Positions 11,780 through 23,797 of a DNA stretch of 64,000 bases are shown here, in pieces. The DNA comes from Termitomyces sp. T153 (taxonomy: Eukaryota > Basidiomycota > Agaricomycetes > Agaricales > Lyophyllaceae). The notes beneath the pieces are model-generated. The model was not told the DNA's origin and did no database searches. It saw only the letters and a program-made list of their open reading frames with translations. How positions within the stretch are numbered: the stretch's first letter is position 1; the number at the start of each line of letters is the position of its first letter. The position numbers and the translations under genes are program-made. The stretch is from the NCBI GenBank assembly GCA_018296165.2, contig JACKQL020000003.1, positions 1,571,686-1,635,685 of the forward strand. Direction: 5' to 3'.

Positions 11780-12003
11780 TGTTGAAGGGGTGGGAGAACA
11801 TAAAAAAACACATGGGAGGGGCACAGAAACTGTTTCAGGTCCACATAGATGCACACAATGCACCAAACATGAAATGACGTGAGCAGTAGTATTGGCAATG
11901 GTCAAGAAAAATCTATGGAATGTCATGGAACTAAATTACAATGTATGTATGTGCTAGAATCCAAAGGGGGGTGTCACATGCAGACACTCCGACCACTTCA
12001 ACA
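11780..12003 (-). repeat. copia-D 3' LTR
   Basis: Shares GGCAATGGTCAAGAAAA, TACAATGTATGTATGTG and AAAGGGGGGTG with the right LTR in the same order. TG/CA termini. Confidence 0.7.
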
Positions 12004-12949
12004 CTCCCACCTGTCCAACATGACACAAGAAGAAATACTCTCACTGAACAACACACAAAACTCCCACCATATCCAAATTATTCCTCAAAGTATACAAGGG
12101 GCTCATTCCTGAGCAGAGAATGCCACATACCATTCATTGTTGGAGGTTGGGTCAACATAATCAGGATCAGGTTCAAATACATCAGTGTAGGCAGAGCTGG
12201 CACAAATTGGAACAGAATCAATGTTGGCATCAGCAATATGAGCATTGGAGAGTGGAAAGATGAAGGGGAGGACATGTAAGGAAACATTGGCCATGGATAA
12301 CTCAAGTCAAGCCTGCTACTTATGACCTAACCCATCAAGCCAGAGCAAGGCAATGGGCAAGCTGGCTGGATGGCACAGCAGGCAAGGGACAGGTGTCCAA
12401 TGAGAGGCAAAGGCAGAGGGAAAAGTGGGAGACAAAGGGCTGCACTGGCCAGGCTTACAGTGCCACTAATGAATAGACCCAGAAGCAATGCTATTGTCAG
12501 GACTGGGGATATTCTATCCCCTGGTCCTTCTTATATACTAGTATGATGACTACTACCAAATGACTAAGAAGGGGCTGCTGACTACAAGCTATTGACTAAG
12601 TGGGCTAGTCTGTAATAGGAGTAAGGTAAGCAACAATAATCAGCTGAGTGATGCCAAGACATAGTATATAACTAAGTATGACACATAGAGTGGGTTCTGG
12701 AGGCTGGAGACCAGCTGACCTGTCAGGTGGTGGTGCCAAGACAGAAAGGGAGTAAGAGAGGGCTGGGCAGCCCCAGGGGTGGCTAGATAGAGTGCTGAGC
12801 CACAGAGGCTAGGCCTAGTCAGGGTGGAATCAGTACAGAGGTCAGTGTGCTTCCCCTGAGGAATGGGGTTACTTCCTCAATTAGCTGCCCATAAATGGAC
12901 AGGATGCCTGTCAGAGATCAGTCCCTTTACAGGATGAGCCCAAGTGGCA

Positions 12950-14335
12950 ATTCTTCATAACATGGTTCTTGATACTGCAAGGCATGTTATAGATACAGGC
13001 ATGAGTACAATGACCTTTCCTGCTGCAGCAATGACAATTATCAGACTTGGGGTTGCAACAGCAATGGCCCTTGTCATCCATCAATGGGTTGTCAGATCTA
13101 GCAGAACTCTAGCTTTGAGCATCAAGAGCATCCTCTGACTTGATAGTGATAGAGTCAGTGGCAGCAGAGATGGCAAGCATCTCCTTGATCTTAGTGATTT
13201 GCAAGGCTCAGCTTGTGAGCCCTGAGCCAGGTGAGCCAAGCCTTATTGAAGCTGGGCTGAGCTGGGCTCTGTTATTGGGTTTCCAAAGGCCTAAGGCTCA
13301 GCTTCACTACTTCCAGGCCTTGTAAAAGCCTTTAGACCCAGGGCTTTTGTGCTGAATGTTTCTAGCTCATTAATCTCTGTAAAATAGCATTAGTGTGAAA
13401 ATTCCAGCACTGACCCCTTACCTGAGTTAGAAATCAGGAGTTCTGACCAGACTAAATATCATGTGACATTGCTTGCAAGGCATTGAGGTGCAACAAACTT
13501 TTCAAAAACTTTCAACATACCTCTGGATAATGTATTTATATGTTGCAAATATGATTGTTATGTTTTTTTACTCTTATAATGTTGATTTTGAGAATATTTA
13601 GCATCATCCCATTATCTTGTAAGCCTGGGCTTGGACCCAAGCTGAGCAAGGCCAGCTCTCAATGAGGGCTCAGGGCTCAGCTCAAAGCTTTGGAAAGCCC
13701 TGGTGCTCATGGGCCTAGCCCAAGCCCAGGCTTTTGAGCTTAGTCAGGCCTTGCAAATCACTGCTTGATCTTGACAAAATTAGATTTGGGGGTCTGAGTG
13801 AGGATGCTGAGGCAAACAGTATGGAAGGAATCATTGAGGTGCATAAGGAAGACATTCTTGAACTTGGTATTATTAATCTGACCACCAAATGCAGCAAGCT
13901 TCTGCTTGACAGACTGAAGAGCCTAATGTAGAATGAGATCAACCAATTGGGCTCATGCCAGACTTTGCATAATCCTGCATAAGCAATCATCCAGTTACCA
14001 ATAGTCAACTTCTTGAAATAAGCCTGGAGAGCAAGCAGCCCAGGCAGCAGTACTAGTCTCATGATCCTTGACAAAATATTGATACTCATCTGAGACCCTT
14101 CTATAAGTGTACTCTTGCAGCATCTGATCTGATTTAACCTATCACAATCCTTCTTCTCCTTCTGATTAAGTGTAGGGATCTTGCTAGTAACAATCCCAGT
14201 CATGCCAATGGTGTGGAGATCACCCATCATCTTCTTGGTCCATAATTAACCAATTAGAATCATCAAGTTCTCAGGGACATTGTGATGCAACATGGTTGAG
14301 AACAAATGAGAAAGTTTATCAGACATGCTAGTTGA
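12950..14335 (-). pseudogene. copia-D gag relic
   Basis: Minus-strand pieces in several frames. A start region (MSDKLSHLFSTML) leads to the copia Gag signature DDSNWLIM near 14265-14245, then a 171-codon open piece (14230-13715). After the MITE, the frame resumes with a Cys/His-rich knuckle-like tail (CHCCSRKGHC, near 13050). Multiple stops and frameshifts are present. The family call rests on the NW motif, the knuckle and the flanking copia LTRs. Confidence 0.6.
13192..13763. mobile_element. hAT-type MITE, 572 bp
   Basis: Terminal inverted repeats (T/C)AGTGATTTGCAAGGC at both ends, flanked by a perfect 8-bp duplication CTTGATCT (13184-13191 and 13764-13771). An 8-bp duplication and CAGTG-type ends are diagnostic of hAT elements. 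The interior is non-coding, with subterminal GGCTCAGCT-like repeats on both sides. Confidence 0.9.
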
Positions 14336-14403
14336 GGTAATGTGTGAGAGAAGAATGAGAAGCAGTGATGGTTTGATTAAGTTTGGGGCCAGGGCCCATA
14401 ACC

Positions 14404-14660
14404 TGTTAAAGGTATGGATAGTAAAGGGGGGGAGAACACAAGCAACCTTTTCAGGTCCACAGAGACACACACAATGTGCTGAACACAAGATGACACAAGC
14501 AGTGGTATTGGCAATGGTCAAGAAAATACATGGAATGTCATAGACCTAAATCACATGGAATGTCATAGACCTAGATCACATGGAATGTCATAGAACTAAA
14601 TTACAATGTATGTATGTGTTAGAATCTAAAGGGGGGTGCCACACCCTGACCACTTCCACA
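14404..14660 (-). repeat. copia-D 5' LTR
   Basis: Starts TGTGGAAGTGG and ends TTTAACA on the minus strand, then the primer site. It contains a near-tandem triplication of the unit CACATGGAATGTCATAG. It resembles 11780-12003 over most of its length. Confidence 0.72.
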
Positions 14661-16859
14661 CTTATTGGGATATACTGTTAATTTGATATATTACAGTCTT
14701 GTACTTACATCCCAGGAACAGCAAGCACCATTCTTGACTCTTATATATTTCAAAACCATATAACAAAGAAGTAAAAATATCAGACAGGTCATTGAAATAA
14801 TATATATCAGTCTATGTACCATATAGTGTGATATAGTGTGATAAGGAGGTCAGTAGGATGCTCCATTATATACCTCCCTTTGAGACTATTAACAGTATCA
14901 CAGAAGGTGGTGGATAGCAGTACAAAGGGATGATTAAGTATCCCCTCTATAAGGCAGCACTCAGGACATACAAAGTACTCCTCTATGTTAGTAATCTGTG
15001 ATGCAGGGCCAGGTTGGTCCTGCAAGTTATTGATCTCAATTTGACTGATGTGCACAGTGTTGAACCATGCATTGTCAGCCACATTTCAATTCAGGGGCAG
15101 GTCTCTCCTGTCTGGGTACATTCACAGTATATAAACAACAACAAGTGGTTCATCAAGCCTTTTCATTCATCCAGGTTGCTGAGGCTTTGTAAGCATGCAC
15201 CATTTCATCTCATTCCTCTGTTACAGCATTGACCATACCAGCTGAGCCTCTAGTTGCACTATCACCCAGCAGAGGAGTGGTGATATGTTGGTCACAGCAC
15301 TGGATGAGGTGATCGTGGGGGCAACTAGAGTACTTGCCTCAGGGACATGTGCAGGCAAAGGCATCATTGCCTTGCCAGAGTTTGGATGGGCTGGATAGGC
15401 TTCTAGTAGTTGATGATGATGCAGCAGGTGCAATTACCACTGCATGCATGGTGGATGGCCCAGCTATAGGCTCCACTGTAGAAGCTCACAAAGCATTCAC
15501 TACCTCAGGTGGTTGCTTTGCAAGGTAGTCAAACTGGCCTGACTCCCCATAGTAGAGCCATTTGCTAGCTCAGAGAAGGCCCTCAGCCCTTTAAGAGTTG
15601 GAGGAGAACATGGAAGCATTCTTGATTGTTGTCAGTGAGTTTGTACTACCCAGTATACCCATTGAACACTGGCAGCTCCCCATTGACAATCATTGTTAAT
15701 GTGCATGAAGAGGTTGGCATGCAAGTCACTCCCTGGACAGTGGAATCCAGATAGCAGGTATATGCATGGTCCATCCACAAGAGGAGAATGTGGTTGGCAA
15801 GGAGGTGCCAAAAGACCTCCAGCTTACCAAGGTTTGTAACATGGACAGGCTGAACATACAGCCTGTGCAAAATGAATGTATATAGTGTGAAAGCCACCTA
15901 GGGGCCTCCATATCATAGTTGTAGTCTGCAATTGTGTTGGTGTAACAATGGGGTTGCCACAACAAGACTGGCTGTGCATGCAACGCTGTGTAGCCTAGTG
16001 TGCAAATCAGGACATACCCAAAGACCAATCTACAGCCCACACAAAGTGAGGCATCCATAGCCATCCCAGCATACATTCTGAGAACCTGGATAGCCATGGT
16101 GCAGGATATACTGCACACATGTATATCAAAGTGCTGCTCTGCAGGTGATTGAGTAATTTCTGCTCTGGGTATTGTTATGGCAGGAGCACTGTGAGCCAAT
16201 GGCCATCTCCTTTTAGCAGAGTTGTTTCTAGCTTGGCTGGAGGCATATCCATGACCCATCACATAGTACAATCCCTGCATTCTGGAATGTAGATGAGGAG
16301 ACCTGATGGAACTACTGTACAATGGGAGTGGCATGAATATGCTCCCTTATGAAAATTTGGTGATCACTCTCATGAATCAATCTTCAGAGCAACCAAAGTT
16401 GCCCAAAATTCATTGGCATTCTGCAAGGAGATCACTGGTGCAACTTCTCATAATGTGGGGAGGAATAAGTCATCCCTGCAAGCTTGCTGGCTTAGGTAGT
16501 AACAGCCTTGCTGCCAGTAGAGACCAATAGAAATTAGGGTGCAACATGCCCCTAAAGTCATTGTGGTGCTCAAAGCACTCCTAAATGTATATAGTTTGCC
16601 AGCCATCTGGAAGGCAGTTGGGGACAATATCATTGAGATACTAGAAGTTCAACTTTCACTTCCCAGTGCAAGGGCTAACAGCTGCTCAGCATCAGCATTA
16701 TGTTTCTTCTTGCAACAATGTTACACATTGTCATTATCCAAATCACTCTCCTACTTGGGGTTGGTGTTGTTGTCTCCCAAAGTCAAACTTGGGGCAGAAA
16801 GCAACATGGAATTTAGGTATTCTGTGGGTATATTTGACAAGGCCTCAAGTAGTAATCTT
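14661..16859. other. CpG-poor relic DNA, family not resolved
   Basis: AT-rich, CpG-depleted, with short frames on both strands that do not line up with any family I recognise. Probably decayed transposon sequence. Confidence 0.45.
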
Positions 16860-17420
16860 TTGAAATGGATTTAGATATGTAATCAATCTTGTTGATGACT
16901 ACACCAGCAAACATTGGTCAATACTTCTTCCACATAAGGGAAAAGCACTTGCTCAGCTCAAAGATAATGACTAGAAGTATACAATCAGGACCTGGAGATA
17001 GCCAATCAGGGGGCAGCCAATCTCAATTGGGGTATGGACCCACCAAATCTTGCCAATATTGCTTCTGCTGAAGACTGAGAACATTTGCTCACCTCAATTG
17101 AAGACCCACAGTACAATCCTTCAACATCTGAAATTAGCAATGAACATTGAACATGGGCTGAGACCAAACAGTTGGGCAATGTAGATGGTGGGCTGCAATT
17201 GTGATGAACTGAATTCCTTACATGAAATGGGTGTGTACAAGCTGGTTCCTCACTCAGTCAGCAGTTCTCATCAGGCAGAAGGTGAGAACTAGATGCTCTG
17301 TCTTCAAAATCAAACAAGATAGACATGGGAACACAGTCAGATTCAAAGTCAGACTGGTATTTCGAGGATACAGTCAAAGTTCTCATAACCAATGGCCCCT
17401 CCATGGAAGCCACAGAGTAT
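16860..17420 (+). pseudogene. copia integrase and RT fragments
   Basis: Plus-strand debris. Near 16870 RYVINLVDDYTSKHWS matches the integrase-core context of copia (second-strand motif IVDDxTxxxWS, also in copia-1 and copia-2). Near 17223-17390 the frame gives EMGVYKLVPHS and, after a frameshift, CSVFKIKQDRHGNTVRFKVRL, the start of the copia RT domain. The stretch between them is missing or scrambled. CpG-poor; non-functional. Confidence 0.7.
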
Positions 17421-17519
17421 TGGTTATGAAGGGCTATTGGGTATGAGAGTGGTTGTTGTAGGGGCTCTGTCAAGGCTTGATTCTGATTGTCAATAGACTA
17501 ATACATATTGAATCACAAT

Positions 17520-19150
17520 TTACGAATTTTTGGTGAAATATTTATTGAGAGTGGTAGGCTGAAGGGACTGGAATTCCTCCAGATGTGTTTGGCACCCAAA
17601 GCTTGCAAGAATACCTTCCAATTAATGTGCATATGGCTGCTCCATAGTAGAGACATACTTGAGGATAGTTGAGACAGTGTTGGGTGCTTCTTGGCATGAT
17701 AGTCTCTCATCAATCACTTCACTGTCATCTATTGCATCACCAGCCTTCTCTTCCCTGTTCTCTTCTGCCTTGCACCTTTCAACTACTGCCAAGAAAATAT
17801 CTGCCTCAATGTTGGCCTCCTTGGTTCCATCAGTGTGCATTTTGTCCTCATTGATGGGGTTGAGTAATTCATTGATCTCCATCCAATTCTTGTGCTGAAG
17901 GACTCCTCACTCCTCCAGATGGGATAAAGCCTTTAAAGCTCAGCATCTACTGTATTGATAGGATCTGTGTGCTGTGTGTGCTCAATATTGAGAAAGGATG
18001 ACACAGGGAGAGATGTAGTAGAAGCAGGGCCATTTGATTGAAGAAGTTCATCAGGTAGAATACCAGTCTTCCAGCAGTTTTGAATAGTAGTTGTGTCAAC
18101 CTCCTTCCATGCAGTGTGTGCCATCTGTAAGGCCTCAAGAATATCAAGATCATATATTTCTGCAGGAGGGACATTACAATCATAACAATCAACAGCACAA
18201 TTGGACAAAGTGGGTGTCATAATGAGCTTTGAAACATTGAATGATGCTGGCATCAGCTGGCTGGACATGAGCTGTGAGATTAGGTTTGCAGTTTTCAACA
18301 ATGATGTTTGTGAGACCATCAGGAGGGATGTGGCACTGAAGTTGTCCTGCAACAAGAGAATATAGCACCCCACATGCCATAACTTAGCATCCCAATTACA
18401 TAGCCATTTCTGATACAGTTTTGTTGTTATCCAGGCCTTTGTGTTGCTCCTCCAGTAGAACCCAAGTTGAGCTCCACTCTTTTTTTGAAAAGCCTGTGGA
18501 TGTTCTGCCTTTCCAATGATCATTGGTGGCAACTTTTCAGTGCCTGTGGCATTTATTGTGAATGCAAAAGTCAGATGTTTCTTGTTTCCTTTGACACCAG
18601 ACATTTTGTTTTTTGTCCTAAGGCTACAATCTGGTGGCATTCTGCATTTCAGACCATAAGTTCTTGTTCATTTGAAATCAATCAAATGCTTATGCCCAAT
18701 ACAACCCAGTCTCCTCCATGTTAAAGATATCCTTCAATCAAAGTCCTTGTTTGGTAATCAATTCCTGAACATGTTCATGCTTAGCTTCAACATCTTGAGG
18801 ATCTGCAGAACCAGCCTCTCCATGACATTTGAAACTCCTAAGAACACATTGCTTTCTAAACTGGTCAAGCCACCCATTAGTGCAGCCTATCCTCTTGTCA
18901 GTTGGATCTCCAACAAGGTCAGCAAATAAATTTCACTTGGCTCTGAAAATATCTCCAAAAATGTTGATGCCATCACACATTGCTTTGTAAATCTATAGCT
19001 CTAGCATCTTGTTAACCTTGGGATTCTCAGTCAGCTTTTCTCACTTGGCATCCCCTGTTTGTCCCCTTGCCAAAGCCTCTGCATAATGTTTTCAAAGCTC
19101 ATTCTCCATTGTGAGCCAATCTGAAATTTATGGTTGTGTGATTTTCAGCT
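17520..19150 (-). pseudogene. pogo/Tigger-type DDE transposase relic
   Basis: Near full-length but frameshifted. Reading leftward: end of a CENP-B-like helix-turn-helix (QPxISDWLTMENEL, about 19130); HTH_Tnp_Tc5-like block (KAMCDGINIFGDIFRAK, NGWLDQF); the catalytic region opening NMEETGLYWA (usual NMDETG, so the first Asp reads Glu); GVKGNKKHLTFAF and KLPPMIIGKAEHPQAFQKK (235-codon open piece 18640-17933); second Asp in LLLQDNF; third Asp in HVQPADASII; then the acidic tail EINELLNP and the ending LEGILASFGCQTHLEEF near 17570. CpG-depleted. No terminal inverted repeats identified. Confidence 0.85.
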
Positions 19151-19339
19151 CTACTCTGTGTTAACCCTCCTCTCATACATGCTCAAGGCTCCTCTTATCA
19201 AGCCTGGTACTGAGATCGTGAACAGCCTCAACAGGCGATGCAATGCGTTCGAGAGCTTCTCAAGGCCTACATTGGTGTTGAGGGCAAGAGTGACCTGCTT
19301 CTTGAGACTCGCATCTGATAAACTTGCAAAGTCTTGATA

Positions 19340-19955
19340 CAAGGAGAATTCGACACGCCTTCGTCAATCTTGATTGGATTTATAGGCGCTTTTCAAGTAA
19401 GTGCCATTTTCGTGGGCCAAAAGGGCTTTTTATTCCGAGCATCATGTGAGCTCACTTATCTCAACAACCTAACTTGCCCATGAGCAAATGAGCAGGCTGC
19501 TAATGATCCTTCCTACTTCTCCAGTAGAATTAACTTGAAGGCCACCGGGAGCCTTGTTGAAGGATGCTAGGGAAAAAATCAATTCAACGTTATCTAGGGT
19601 CTGAAAATTAAATACTCATTTTCGCAGAATAAGAACTTACTTACAACACTTGCCACTGAGGCCTGAGGGATAGAATTAAATTGATTCGATTAAGCCAGTC
19701 AGACCTGACCCGAGGATATAGTCTTTACAATACTTGTCACTGAAGGACAGGACCAGGCTTCCGGCTTAATATCTCCCAGTTATCCGCTACCAGAATATTA
19801 AGGTCCTCCCAACAAAAGTCACAAGATAAATTATGTTATGAAGCGGAAGATAGATAGAAAACATCTCAGAATACCGTAAACCCTCCCAGAAAGAAGTCCG
19901 AAGATTACCAACGCCTCAAGCGTTGAGGAATTCAGAGTTGCCCAGCTACTTTCGG
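19340..19955. other. Boundary between relic island and gene block
   Basis: CpG returns here. A 63-codon minus frame at 19342-19151 (ALNTNVGLEKLSNALHRLL) lies at the boundary and could be a truncated host exon; I do not recognise it. The rest is the 3' flank of the exopolyphosphatase gene. Confidence 0.35.
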
Positions 19956-21384
19956 CTATGCCGCCTCCAAAATAGTCTTCATGACAGGTGCCGTGACCTT
20001 ACGAGTGGCGTTGACATTCCCTTGATCATAAGTGCGCGATCGTGCACCATCGGGCAGCCTCCCACCCTTCTCCATATCGTACATCTTCTTCTTCTTCAGC
20101 TTAACCTTGAGCTCCTCACTCCTTTCTAGGCCCTTGAACAACTTCTTCGCAAGTGCCGGCACATCAAGAAGTATCTGTTCCTCTTTATCCTTCTTTCTCC
20201 CATCATAAACCACCCATGCCATCTCGCGTTTGAATTTCTTCTTCCCTTTGCTCCCACCATGGAACGACGTCAACACCCCCAGTACCTGTAGCTCGCGTTC
20301 TTCCATCCACGCACCCACTGCATCCTGTAGTTTCCACTCCCGAAGACGTACCGGCACAGACGCGAGCCCGACACGGATAGATCCGGCACCTGGAACATCG
20401 AGCACATACTCTTTGTAGTCGCGCCTAAGGAGGTCTCGCGCAGAGAGATGATCAATGCTCCCTTTCAGATTTTTTAATCTGTGTGTAAGATCCTTGATGG
20501 CGGTCGTGTTGTACAGGTCCTCCGGTTGCGTGAAGGCGTCGGCACGCGGGGAGCTGATGGACGCGAGGGAGAGTTGGGACGCAAGAGTACTATGGGGCGC
20601 GAGGAAGGCCGCTGCTGTATGATCTATATCAAGAGCTTTGCCGCCAGGTTTGAGACCGTTAGTGTCGATAAGGATTCCGGTGAGGAGAAGGGTCGCGAGG
20701 GTGGCGGGGATCTCTGGAGGGAAAAGAGCGCTGACATGGGAGGTGCAGGAACCCGATGGAATGATGATACGTGGAGAGGCATTCAGATGATTGCCCTCGT
20801 CAGCGTGGTGGTCGAGGATGTCGGTCACAGTCGCCAAGGGGTTCTGAAAGGTGTAAGCCGAGGCAAGGGTGTTATGATCAACCAAAGCAAATGTGTGCGA
20901 GGGGAACGCTGCTGTGGGTGCAGTCAAGGAGAAGGGTGCGAGATCTGTCAGGAAAAGAAGCTGTTCTTTGGGCTGCGTGATTCCAGCAAGGGATAATGCA
21001 TGCGTGTTTTCAGCGCGCAAATCGAGGTCATCGCGTTCCAGCTGTAGCAATGGAATACTAGGCTTGTTGTGCACCTCTGACAGGAGCCACGCATAGGCAA
21101 TGGACGAGGCGACGGAGTCAAGATCTGTTTCGCGTGAGCCAGTACGAAAACAAAACACCAACCCACGACATACCTCCTGCCTCGTTACCCATTACGACCG
21201 TCCAATCACCACCTTTCGATGGAGTCGAGCGTATGTCTCGAAGGTACCTTTCCTTGGAAGCGGAGAGGAATTGAGCGAGAGTTGGGGCATCTGCCTGAGA
21301 TACCGTCGTTGTCGCTTCGATTGGTTTTTCTTTGCCCAGGTACATATGCAGTATACGGGAAACTCGGTGAATAGGATTCCGCAT
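19956..21384 (-). CDS. PPX1: Exopolyphosphatase, DHH/DHHA2 family (Ppx1-like)
   Basis: Hydrolyses terminal phosphate from inorganic polyphosphate with divalent metal (EC 3.6.1.11). Two exons, 21384-21174 and 21124-19956, with a 49-bp intron; 1380 nt, 459 residues. Metal-site motifs match yeast Ppx1: GNEAGDLDS (about 66-74, spanning the intron), VDHN (about 152-155), LDHH (about 174-177) and IDTNGLK (about 220). A C-terminal DHHA2-type region includes REMAWVVYD. The tail is Lys-rich. The N terminus has an Arg-containing leader (MRNPIHRVSRILHMYLGKEK) that might direct it to mitochondria; this is inference. The intron is confirmed because the upstream exon restores the DxDS motif missing from the long open frame. 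Confidence 0.92.
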
Positions 21385-22643
21385 GCTCCTTCGAGTCCGC
21401 GAATAGAAAAAAGGGGAGAAGGAGCGAATGAACGCCGTCGTCGTTGTGGGGTGACTTTATAGCGGTAAAGGTCTTGAACTGTACATTATGACCCGAACGG
21501 GTCGAGAACAAGTTTCTCTCCCATAAAGTTGTATGCATTGCCTGCACAGGCCTTGCCAAAGAAGCAAATTACCCACGAGGCTGCGGATGAACTACGGCCC
21601 TTCTGATTTGAAATCGACTCGACTTCTGGATATCTACCATTCCTCCTGACAATGATCACGTCCGCGCCTCTTAAATATATAACAGGCGCACGCGTTTCTC
21701 TTCTGCCATGTACGGTCTACATTAAGCAGACCTCAGGCCTCAACGCTCAACTCGCTATGTATGGCCGCTGAGGGCAATCGGACTCGGCGTACTCGGTTCC
21801 GCCCCCTATAGTACGTGTCAATTCACATGACTGCTCAGAACGCGCAAAGGTCATCAGTGTGCAGTTTTCCTCCCTTTTCTTTCTTAAGTGTTGCATATTA
21901 CATTCCTGTTACAGCCTTGTGTGGGCAGCAGATGAAGAGCTTCATTGACGACCAAAACAAGTGCACTGACAAATCATTTACCTTTTGGGTTAGTATCTAG
22001 ACAATTGGGGAGCAAGCTCCTCACAAGCTCCCCAATGATAATATTCAACTTGTCAACATGTCTTGGTTAGAAAAACAGTGTTGTCGCTCACCCTTCTCGT
22101 AAAGGAGGCGGTTCTCTCGCCTGCCTCCATATCGGCAAAGTGGCCTTTAGTGAGTTCCTGGTCAAAGTCATCTGTCATCTGGTGAAAGCAATCATCAAGA
22201 AGCGTATTCAATAGTTCGCAGTTTTATCGACTGAGGTGATGGCCGGTTCCAAAAGCATAGTTAGGTCAAGACAGTCACATAGTACGGTCGGATTGAGGTT
22301 ATCTACAGCTCAACCTATCTGTACGAGAAATGGATGGTTCTGAATCACAAGTAAACAAACCGTGTCATTATACCACGACCCCTGCATAAGTGAAGGCTAT
22401 GCATGATTATTTCGAGCATCCAGATTCACCAGATATATTAGCTACTTCCGCCAGCCTCATGTACAAGCCCTGCATGAGTCTAGGGCAAAAACTACAACTG
22501 ATAAAACTTTGGGTGGATCCAAGATTCCTTGTACGTTCCTTGATAGATAGGCCAATGGAAAAATAATGGTCCAAACTCTATGCAAAAGGATGACGGGGTA
22601 CTGCCAAAGTATATCGTTCTGATCGTTAAACAATATCTCGTAG
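21385..22643. other. Spacer between exopolyphosphatase and EMC2
   Basis: Both flanking genes read leftward, so this holds the exopolyphosphatase promoter and the EMC2 3' flank. No frame with family resemblance was found. Confidence 0.5.
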
Positions 22644-23797
22644 TCAACAGGGCGCCAACCATGCCGACACATATCCAGCTACTGACTCCTGTCCTGTGTA
22701 CGCCGCAAGCAGGCGTTCAGTTGCTAGTTCCTCGATGAGCTTCAGCTTTTTAAGTGGTGGTATTACCGTCCCAGATGTCGATTGAGTATTGTTTGAAGCT
22801 GCGATGAGCTGTCGTGAGCACTACAAGGATAAAATCAATGGGCTTCTCGCGTGAGGAAGTGGGCCACGCACGAGTTTTACGCCAAGCCATGCGCGAATAC
22901 AAATACCCCTGGGCGGCTCGTCTGTAGATACATCATGCTCACTCATGTCTACGACAGCAAGGAACATTTTGAGCGCGAGAGGAACATCGCCTAGTGTGTA
23001 AGCTGTTTCTGCAAATTGAAGCACAGTGAACGGGTTCTGTGGTGCAAGAACAAGCGCGTGTGATAGAGCCTGCAGCGCGTGCGTGTATCTAACGAAACAA
23101 TGAATCAAAGATCAGTCGATAGCCACCCAGACGGACGCACTGGTTGCATGAGGTGTATATGTCTGCAAGCTCAAGCCATCCCTCAGTATCTGTATAAAAT
23201 GTATCGAGGAACCTCGAAAGCTCGTCCACTGCCGTCTCTATCTTACCCATCCGCCGTAGCACGGATATCCGACGTTTCCATACAGCCTATAGAATTAGTA
23301 TCAGAGCCTCATTCGACAGAAAACCAAGACAACACTTACCGCATTTGTAGGGTCCGCATCGAGCAGTTGGCCATAGTATTGTAGAACTATATCCATCGAG
23401 ACATTGGCCTCCATCCGTATCCCAGTAAGCACGTCGACGCGTGGTGACGCCGGAAATTTATCAGCAAGTTGCCTTATGCATTCCTACGGAACAAATGGTC
23501 AGTCCTCTCACTCGCATTGATACATGGTGTTTCATACCTACATCTGCTATGTCTAAACGTCCCACATCAATGGATGCAAGTGCAAGCTGTTCTAGAAATG
23601 CCCAAGCTGTACTTTCTGGTTGAGGTGACGTGGTTGAATCGGGCTCCGTCTATGTACACACCATCATCACCAAATTTTGTCTTTGATCCTGACTTGAGAA
23701 TAAGACACCCATGCTCAAACGTCTCTTGTGAGGCACGGGTATTGTTGGTGCGATATGCCGCAAGCCGCTCGAGCGCCGTAGCCAACGATGTAGTCAT
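22644..23797 (-). CDS. EMC2: ER membrane protein complex subunit 2 (TPR protein)
   Basis: Cytosolic TPR subunit of the EMC, the insertase for tail-anchored and multipass proteins at the ER. Six exons: 23797-23662, 23615-23542, 23483-23340, 23286-23141, 23088-22872, 22820-22644; 894 nt, 297 residues, the usual size for the family. Signatures: LERLAAYRTNNTRASQ near the start, AWAFLEQLALASIDVGRLDIAD, DADPTNAAVWKRRI, EGWLELADIY, APQNPF and ETAYTLGDVPLALKMF, ending KLKLIEELATERLLAAY and VSAWLAPC. An in-frame upstream Met (23998) would add 67 unrelated residues. The start at 23797 is preferred because the family begins just before the LxxALERL helix. All introns are GT-AG and phase-consistent. Confidence 0.93.

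Larger units (their letters stand above)
11780..14660 (-). mobile_element. Gag-only copia relic (copia-D)
   Basis: Two related LTRs (14404-14660, 257 bp; 11780-12003, 224 bp) bracket about 2.4 kb read on the minus strand. Next to the right LTR is GGTTATGGGCCC, the same initiator-tRNA primer site as copia-1 (complement just left of 14404). Next to the left LTR is a purine tract (GGTGGGAG on the minus strand). Inside, only a broken gag is recognisable and no protease-to-RNase H is left. A 572-bp hAT MITE interrupts gag. The DNA is almost free of CpG. No matching 5-bp flanks were found. Confidence 0.72.

Noticed and set aside
15640..16340. Minus-strand 202-codon frame considered as copia pre-integrase
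   Set aside because: No conserved zinc or protease motif could be placed, and two frames are equally open; left as unresolved relic DNA.
20481..20996. 171-codon plus-strand frame
   Set aside because: Antisense shadow of exopolyphosphatase exon 2; Gly/Arg-rich composition.
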